Source of the DNA: Alphaproteobacteria bacterium MarineAlpha3_Bin2
GTDB taxonomy: Bacteria > Pseudomonadota > Alphaproteobacteria > Rhodospirillales > Casp-alpha2
DNA: 47,702 nucleotides
NCBI GenBank assembly: GCA_002938315.1
Contig: PTLL01000010.1
Span: 1 to 47,702, forward strand
Direction: 5' to 3'
In this document: in pieces, positions 45,356 through 47,702 of the stretch
Numbering within the stretch: position 1 is the stretch's first letter
Layout: the number at the start of each line of letters is the position of its first letter
The notes under the pieces: model-generated
Database searches by the model: none
Seen by the model: only the letters and a program-made list of their open reading frames with translations
What the model was told of the DNA's origin: nothing
Translations under genes and position numbers: made by a program

Positions 45356-45981
45356 TGGTTCCCGATCGCAAGGCCATTCGCGTTGATCTGCAATTGATCT
45401 CCGACATGATTGAACCGCATGCCAGGGTGCTTGATGTCGGCTGCGGCGACGGCGCGCTACTGGATTACCTGGTGCATTTCCGCCATGTCGACGGCCGCGG
45501 CATCGAACTCAGCACCGAGGGCGTCAAGACTTCGATTAGCGCCGGGCTTTCGGTCATTCAGGGTGATGCCGACACCGACCTCAAGGATTATCCGGATGAT
45601 GTCTTCGATTACGTGGTGTTGAGCCAAACCTTGCAAACGATGGTCCAGCCCAAGGTGGTGCTTGAGCATCTGCTTCGAATTTCCAAGCATGCGATTGTGT
45701 CGTTTCCGAATTTTGCCCATTGGCGGGCCCGCTTGTCGTTGGGATTATTGGGAAGGATGCCGGTCAGTAAAACGCTGCCCTATGAGTGGTTTGAGACTCC
45801 CAACATTCATTTTTGCACGATTAAAGATTTCGTGGAGCTTTGCCGCCAGCTGGATATCATCATCGAATCGCAAAAAATTCTCGATACCAACGGCAGTGTC
45901 CGGAGTTTTACCTCGACGCTGTTCTCCGCCAATTTACTGGGCGAACAGGCGGTATTTCTGCTCCGCAAGAAAAAGAGTTAG
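45355..45981 (+). CDS. metW: Methionine biosynthesis protein MetW
   Basis: A 208-residue methyltransferase-fold protein that works with MetX in methionine synthesis. It has the AdoMet-like loop HARVLDVGCGDGALLDYLV near residue 20, GRGIELSTEGVKTSISAGLSVIQGDADTDL near 50, FDYVVLSQTLQTM near 84, and SFPNFAHWRARLSLGLLGRMPVSKTLPYEWFETPNIHFCTIKDF, which is the MetW-specific part. It overlaps the metX stop by 1 nt. Confidence 0.96.
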   Translation: MVPDRKAIRVDLQLISDMIEPHARVLDVGCGDGALLDYLVHFRHVDGRGIELSTEGVKTSISAGLSVIQGDADTDLKDYPDDVFDYVVLSQTLQTMVQPKVVLEHLLRISKHAIVSFPNFAHWRARLSLGLLGRMPVSKTLPYEWFETPNIHFCTIKDFVELCRQLDIIIESQKILDTNGSVRSFTSTLFSANLLGEQAVFLLRKKKS

Positions 45982-45991
45982 CTATTGTAAC

Positions 45992-46036
45992 CGCAAATTC
46001 GTCGTCGCAAATGAGTCCATTTGCTCGGGAATTGCT
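45992..46036 (-). repeat. Two-stem intergenic element, copy B
   Basis: Read on the minus strand it starts directly after the TAG stop of the methyltransferase gene. The inner stem is GCAAATG / CATTTGC (46018-46024 with 46007-46013), loop GACT. The outer stem is GCAATT / ATTTGC with one mismatch. GCGACGACGAATTTGCG is identical to copy A, and the whole element aligns without gaps. Confidence 0.85.
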
Positions 46037-46762
46037 CTAGACCCGGGGTGTCCGTTCCGGCACCGGTAGGTACCGCCGACGGCGGTTGGCGGTTGGCGTG
46101 GCCTCAGCGGCGTATATCTGTTTCACGGCCTCGGTCATGACTACCCCTGAAAAGGTGGTAAAGATGCGCCGGCCGATTTGTTCCCACGCCGGCGCCGAAG
46201 ACAGCACCATCCTAGAATGGACCGGCGGCACGAATAGGGCGGGATGGGATTCAAGCGGTGTGAACAGGTTGTCCCGCAAAACCCTGGACAATTGCCCCGG
46301 CGTGTAGGGAAGCCCGTGGCCAAAGGGGGTGCGCTCAAGCCTGGCCCAGATACCACGCCGGTTGGGCACCACCACCAAAAGCCGGCCGCTGCCTGAAAGT
46401 ACCCTCCAGATTTCGCGCATCAAGGGACGCACCTGTTCAGCACATTCCAGGGCGTGGATCAACAAGACACGGTCCATGCTAAGATCGGGAAAAGGCAATT
46501 CCAACTCGTCAATCAGCGTCGTCAAGCCAGCCTCATCCGGTGGCCAATGCAGCACCCCTTGGCCCGCCGGCATTGCCGCCAACACCCGTTCCGCTTCCTC
46601 GCGAAAACCATTCAGATATGGCACCGCATACCCGAGGCCGAGAACATTCTGGCCGGTAACGTCGGGCCACAGTTCGCGCAACCGGCGGCGGACCATCCGC
46701 CGGGCGACCTGACCCAAGGTGGATACATAAAAATCCCGGAGATCAACAACATCGGTCCACAT
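46037..46762 (-). CDS. Class I SAM-dependent methyltransferase (type 11-like)
   Basis: The 241-residue protein has a weakened AdoMet loop, VTGQNVLGLGYAVPYLNGF near residue 35. Later strands are clearer: LPFPDLSMDRVLLIHALECAEQVRPLMREIWRVLSGSGRLLVVVPNRRGIWARLERTPFGHGLPYT from about 90. The motif order is that of methyltransferase type 11. The substrate is unknown. Relatives are common next to gloB in alphaproteobacteria, but gloB is not in this window. The C-terminus is Arg-rich. It is convergent with metW. Confidence 0.85.
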   Translation of the reverse strand: MWTDVVDLRDFYVSTLGQVARRMVRRRLRELWPDVTGQNVLGLGYAVPYLNGFREEAERVLAAMPAGQGVLHWPPDEAGLTTLIDELELPFPDLSMDRVLLIHALECAEQVRPLMREIWRVLSGSGRLLVVVPNRRGIWARLERTPFGHGLPYTPGQLSRVLRDNLFTPLESHPALFVPPVHSRMVLSSAPAWEQIGRRIFTTFSGVVMTEAVKQIYAAEATPTANRRRRYLPVPERTPRV

Positions 46763-46855
46763 ATCAAGCTAGCATAATACAGAAAGTCGATGGTTGGCAG
46801 CGTTCGAGGGTGTTAATCTGGGTCTTCGAAAAAGATTGTTTTTGAGGATTCCTTC

Positions 46856-47461
46856 ATGAAGCTTCGTTTCTCACCGACATCACCCTATGTACGAAAGGTG
46901 GCTATTACCCTGGTCGAAACCGGCCTCAACGACAGGGTAGAAAAAATCCCGACCCTGCCCTGGGACGCAAAAACCGACCTTGGCAACGATAACCCGCTGG
47001 GAAAAGTTCCGGCGCTGGTCCTGGATGACGGCAACGTGATGTACGATTCTCCGGTGATTTGCGAATACCTGGACAGCCTTCATGATGGTGACAAACTGTT
47101 TCCAGCATCCGGTAATGCTCGTTGGCGGGCGCTGAATATGCAGGCGCTGGGCGACGGCATGAGCGATGCTGGTGTCTATTGGCTGATTGAAACCCGCCGG
47201 CCCGAGGACCTTCAATACGACAAATGGATCAAACGCCAAACCGCCACCATCTTTCGCGCCATGGACGCCCTCGAAGCCGTCACCGATGAGCTCGAAGCCG
47301 GGTTCGGCATTGGCCAGATCAGCGTTGCCAGTTCATTGGGCTGGCTGGATTTTCGGTTTTCGGACCTCGATTGGCGAAATCAGCGCCCCGGTCTGGCCGA
47401 CTGGTTCGAAGAGATTTCCGACCGCCCGTCGATGACCCAAACGGTGCCGAAGGAAGGCTAA
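46856..47461 (+). CDS. Glutathione S-transferase family protein
   Basis: The 201-residue GST has an N-terminal thioredoxin-like domain, MKLRFSPTSPYVRKVAITLVETGL with the catalytic Ser/Thr region, then NPLGKVPALVLDDG (cis-Pro) and YDSPVICEYLDSL (glutathione-binding DSxxI). An all-helical C-terminal domain follows, ending SVASSLGWLDFRFSDLDW and SDRPSMTQTVPKE. It conjugates glutathione or works in related thiol chemistry. It ends 9 nt from the stop of the opposite-strand phaB remnant. Confidence 0.93.
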   Translation: MKLRFSPTSPYVRKVAITLVETGLNDRVEKIPTLPWDAKTDLGNDNPLGKVPALVLDDGNVMYDSPVICEYLDSLHDGDKLFPASGNARWRALNMQALGDGMSDAGVYWLIETRRPEDLQYDKWIKRQTATIFRAMDALEAVTDELEAGFGIGQISVASSLGWLDFRFSDLDWRNQRPGLADWFEEISDRPSMTQTVPKEG

Positions 47462-47470
47462 CTGCATATC

Positions 47471-47566
47471 TTATTCGGGCCGCCCGGCGCCGGTTTCCTT
47501 CAAGGCCAGTGATATCGCCCGGCCGATTCCCTGGGTCCCCCCGGTGACGAGTGCAATGCGTGCCAT
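47471..47566 (-). pseudogene. phaB: Truncated acetoacetyl-CoA reductase (first ~25 residues only)
   Basis: The ATG at 47566 follows a strong GGGAGGAAA site, 15 nt after the phaA stop. The frame reads MARIALVTGGTQGIGRAISL then ALKETG, a clear SDR nucleotide-binding start of PhaB type (normal length about 240). After about 25 residues the match is lost (AGRPE) and a TAA stops it at 31 codons, right beside the GST gene. The rest of phaB is not present in the adjoining DNA, so this is a deletion or rearrangement breakpoint rather than a frameshift. Confidence 0.75.
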
Positions 47567-47581
47567 GGTTTCCTCCCTTTT

Positions 47582-47702
<121 letters not shown>

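Overview
The window looks like chromosomal DNA of an alphaproteobacterium, most likely Rhodospirillales-like. The reasons are a CcrM-type GANTC methyltransferase, a B12-dependent ribonucleotide reductase (NrdJ), a PduO-type adenosyltransferase beside etfBA, a metX-metW pair divergent from chorismate mutase-hisC-tyrC, and an ftsEX-ydcF-plsC block. Most of it is GC-rich and densely packed, with many 1-17 nt overlaps between consecutive genes. The first ~2.8 kb is visibly more AT-rich and gene-poor.

Layout. 1-2.8 kb: AT-rich block with an oxaloacetate decarboxylase-like gene, the tail of a LysR regulator, a TauD-family dioxygenase and a large inverted repeat, ending at the 3' end of tRNA-Gln; it may be a small island. 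2.9-7.4 kb (minus): ispE, an exported TPR protein and ETF:ubiquinone oxidoreductase. 7.5-10.8 kb (plus): a cysteine-poor uracil-DNA glycosylase, a lytic transglycosylase and moaB. 10.8-12.9 kb (minus): two translationally coupled glycosyltransferases and a membrane-anchored hemerythrin. 13.1-16.6 kb: a PA0069-type radical SAM protein, a small Zn-ribbon protein, rnhB and ccrM, the last preceded by a dense GANTC cluster. 16.6-20.5 kb (minus): HIG1-like protein, cobalamin adenosyltransferase, etfB, etfA, hbd and DUF427. 20.5-24.1 kb: RraA-like protein, PhyH-family dioxygenase, a methyltransferase remnant and pepP. 24.4-31.4 kb: DUF1127 protein, lipoprotein and tlpA, then argH-lptM-lysA-TIGR02302. 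31.9-39.3 kb: Zn-ribbon/DUF3426 protein, ftsE-ftsX-ydcF-plsC, nrdJ with DnaA boxes in its leader, and chaC. 39.4-46.8 kb: DUF2125 protein, yqgE, the aromatic amino-acid genes, metX-metW and a methyltransferase. 46.9-47.7 kb: a GST, a phaB gene cut off after about 25 residues, and the 3' end of phaA running out of the window.

Functional links. EtfAB (17.9-19.6 kb) passes electrons from acyl-CoA and related dehydrogenases to EtfD (5.7-7.4 kb), and hbd and phaA belong to the same C4-acyl-CoA chemistry. The adenosyltransferase makes the AdoCbl that NrdJ needs. CcrM sites at ccrM and DnaA boxes at nrdJ would tie methylation and dNTP supply to the cell cycle.

The most notable unexplained structure is a ~45-nt two-stem element present twice (38694-38738 plus and 45992-46036 minus). 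Each copy starts directly after a TAG stop codon in a convergent intergenic gap. The inner stem keeps pairing through compensatory base changes. Other notable items are the GANTC cluster, the phased DnaA boxes, the truncated phaB, and the three-armed inverted repeat near tRNA-Gln.
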